This document shows, piece by piece, positions 4,747 through 5,806 of a DNA stretch of 5,806 nt; the first letter of the stretch is position 1, and each line of letters opens with the position of its first letter. The notes under the pieces were generated by a model. That model saw only the letters and a program-made list of their open reading frames with translations, searched no databases and had not been told where the DNA came from. The translations under genes and the position numbers were made by a program. Source of the DNA: Bacteroidales bacterium (GTDB lineage: Bacteria > Bacteroidota > Bacteroidia > Bacteroidales > Dysgonomonadaceae); the NCBI GenBank assembly GCA_012728155.1, contig JAAYFR010000093.1, forward strand, positions 1 to 5,806, read 5' to 3'.

Positions 4747-5806
4747 ATGAAGAGAAAATTACTGTGTATGGCAATTATTATCGCGGGGAGCCTGGTGGCT
4801 TGTGACGAGAGCTCACAAACATCAACATCGAAAGAGGCGGAGAAGAGAGGAAATAAAGAGCTGACAGAAATAATTGGTAAAGCAAGACTCACCATAGAAA
4901 ACGGCATCATGACCCCCGAAGTACTTCACAGTTTTGCGAGGATAGGGAGTGTGGCGGTGTCGCCCGACAAATCGCATATCCTTTACCAGGTAACCTATGT
5001 GAGTATTGCCCAGAATAAGAGCAACTCAGAGTTGTTTATCATGAAAAGTGATGGTTCGGAGAAGAAACAACTCACCATCACCAGCACTAGGGAAAGTGAT
5101 CCGCAATGGATAGACGAGGGAAAGAAAATTGCTTTCCTGAGCAACGAGACCGGTTCTTCGCAGATATGGACTATCAATCCTGATGGGGGAGGAATGAAGC
5201 AGATATCCAACGTGGAAGGTGGAATAGATGGTTTTCAATATTCCCCCGACGGGAAGAAGGTGCTGTTTATCAAAAGTGTGAAAACTGTGGAGACGGCAGC
5301 CGAGAAATATCCCGACTTGCCGAATGCATCGGGTAGGATAGTGGACGACCTGATGTACAAACATTGGGATAGCTGGGTGGAGAGTGTGCCGCATCCTTTT
5401 GTTGCCGATCTTGCGGGGAATAAATTATCAAATATAAAAGATCTGCTGGAAGGAGAACCGTATGAAGCGCCAATGGCACCTTTTGGTGGGATGGAACAAC
5501 TGGCATGGAGCCCTGACGGTAAAATCATAGCCTATACTTCTCGAAAGAAAATAGGAAAGGAATATGCTGCCTCCACCAATTCCGACATCTATTTTTATGA
5601 TCTTGAGACTGGCAAGTCTCACAATATGACGGAAGGGATGATGGGGTATGATGTAAATCCACAATTCTCGCCCGACGGGAAATATCTTGCCTGGCAGAGT
5701 ATGGAGCGAGACGGCTATGAAGCGGACAAGAACCGTCTGTTTGTGATGGATGTGGCGACGGGTGATAAGACCTATGTAACTGAGCAGTTCGATTATAATG
5801 CCGATG
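4747..5806 (+). CDS. dpp5: S9-family dipeptidyl-peptidase (DPP5-like) with lipoprotein signal, C-terminus off the right edge
   Basis: Known: DPP5 of Porphyromonas gingivalis is a serine exopeptidase that removes dipeptides from peptide N-termini, feeding amino-acid fermentation. Seen: 353 codons without a stop. Residues 1-19 are a lipoprotein signal: positively charged KRK, a hydrophobic core, then LVAC with C19 as the predicted lipidated Cys. A polar Ser/Thr/Lys/Glu linker runs to about residue 45. The beta-propeller then shows repeated blade motifs: SPDK at 72, DPQW at 118, SPDGKKVLF at 166, SPDGKIIAY at 255 and SPDGKYLAW at 308. Stretches such as YPDLPNASGRIVDDLMYKHW and SMERDGYEADKNRLFV resemble DPP5 closely. 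The alpha/beta-hydrolase domain with the Ser-Asp-His triad should lie beyond the edge; full-length relatives are about 680-700 residues, so activity cannot be judged here. Inferred location: anchored in the envelope, facing the periplasm or the surface. It is probably cotranscribed with lolD. Acylaminoacyl-peptidase is the usual alternative name. Confidence 0.92.
   Translation, partial: MKRKLLCMAIIIAGSLVACDESSQTSTSKEAEKRGNKELTEIIGKARLTIENGIMTPEVLHSFARIGSVAVSPDKSHILYQVTYVSIAQNKSNSELFIMKSDGSEKKQLTITSTRESDPQWIDEGKKIAFLSNETGSSQIWTINPDGGGMKQISNVEGGIDGFQYSPDGKKVLFIKSVKTVETAAEKYPDLPNASGRIVDDLMYKHWDSWVESVPHPFVADLAGNKLSNIKDLLEGEPYEAPMAPFGGMEQLAWSPDGKIIAYTSRKKIGKEYAASTNSDIYFYDLETGKSHNMTEGMMGYDVNPQFSPDGKYLAWQSMERDGYEADKNRLFVMDVATGDKTYVTEQFDYNAD

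Noticed and set aside
4268..5664. Minus-strand reading frames of 71-122 residues antisense to lolD and the S9 peptidase
   Set aside because: They mirror strongly coding plus-strand genes with complete family motifs and have none of their own.
1..5806. Mobile element, CRISPR array, phage or defence system
   Set aside because: I looked for transposase or integrase motifs, terminal inverted repeats, regularly spaced repeats and defence-type gene clusters and saw none; all complete genes are housekeeping or common Bacteroidota families.

Overview
This window looks like ordinary chromosome of a Bacteroidales-type Bacteroidota. The evidence is threefold. Promoter-like TTTG-N18..20-TATCTTTG elements match the known Bacteroides -33/-7 consensus (TTTG ... 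TAnnTTTG). No gene start has a convincing Shine-Dalgarno sequence; starts are instead preceded by A/T-rich leaders. The gene families also fit: a small single-RRM protein and an S9 peptidase that reads closely like Porphyromonas gingivalis DPP5. A Dysgonomonadaceae/Porphyromonadaceae-like host is plausible, but that is inference. I see no mobile element, CRISPR array, tRNA, rRNA or integration site.

Layout, left to right. (1) Minus strand, 1-1166: the N-terminal 388 residues of a PIN-PhoH ATPase/ribonuclease, cut by the left edge. (2) Plus strand, about 1335-2006: a wrecked M3-family peptidyl-dipeptidase (Dcp-like). It keeps its promoter, its start and its C-terminus but has lost at least three internal blocks, including the whole HExxH zinc active site. 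(3) Plus strand, 2049-2568: promoter, long U-rich leader, a 102-residue RRM RNA-binding protein and an intrinsic terminator. (4) Plus strand, 2583-3278: tsaB (tRNA t6A modification), starting only 14 nt after the terminator U-run. (5) Minus strand, 3310-3948: pdxH (pyridoxal phosphate synthesis), convergent with tsaB. (6) Plus strand, 4076-5806: lolD (ATPase of a lipoprotein-releasing ABC transporter) followed after 14 nt by an S9 dipeptidyl-peptidase with a lipoprotein signal, cut by the right edge.

The genes do not form one pathway. Three touch RNA biology (PIN-PhoH, RRM protein, TsaB). The lolD-DPP5 pair is a likely two-gene transcript linking envelope lipoprotein handling with a predicted lipid-anchored, peptide-degrading enzyme. 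The decayed Dcp-like gene is also a peptide-degrading family. I found no convincing new multi-gene system. The points most worth a second look are the multiply deleted peptidase relic, the terminator squeezed against tsaB, the AU-rich leader of the RRM gene, and the lipoprotein form of DPP5 beside lolD.
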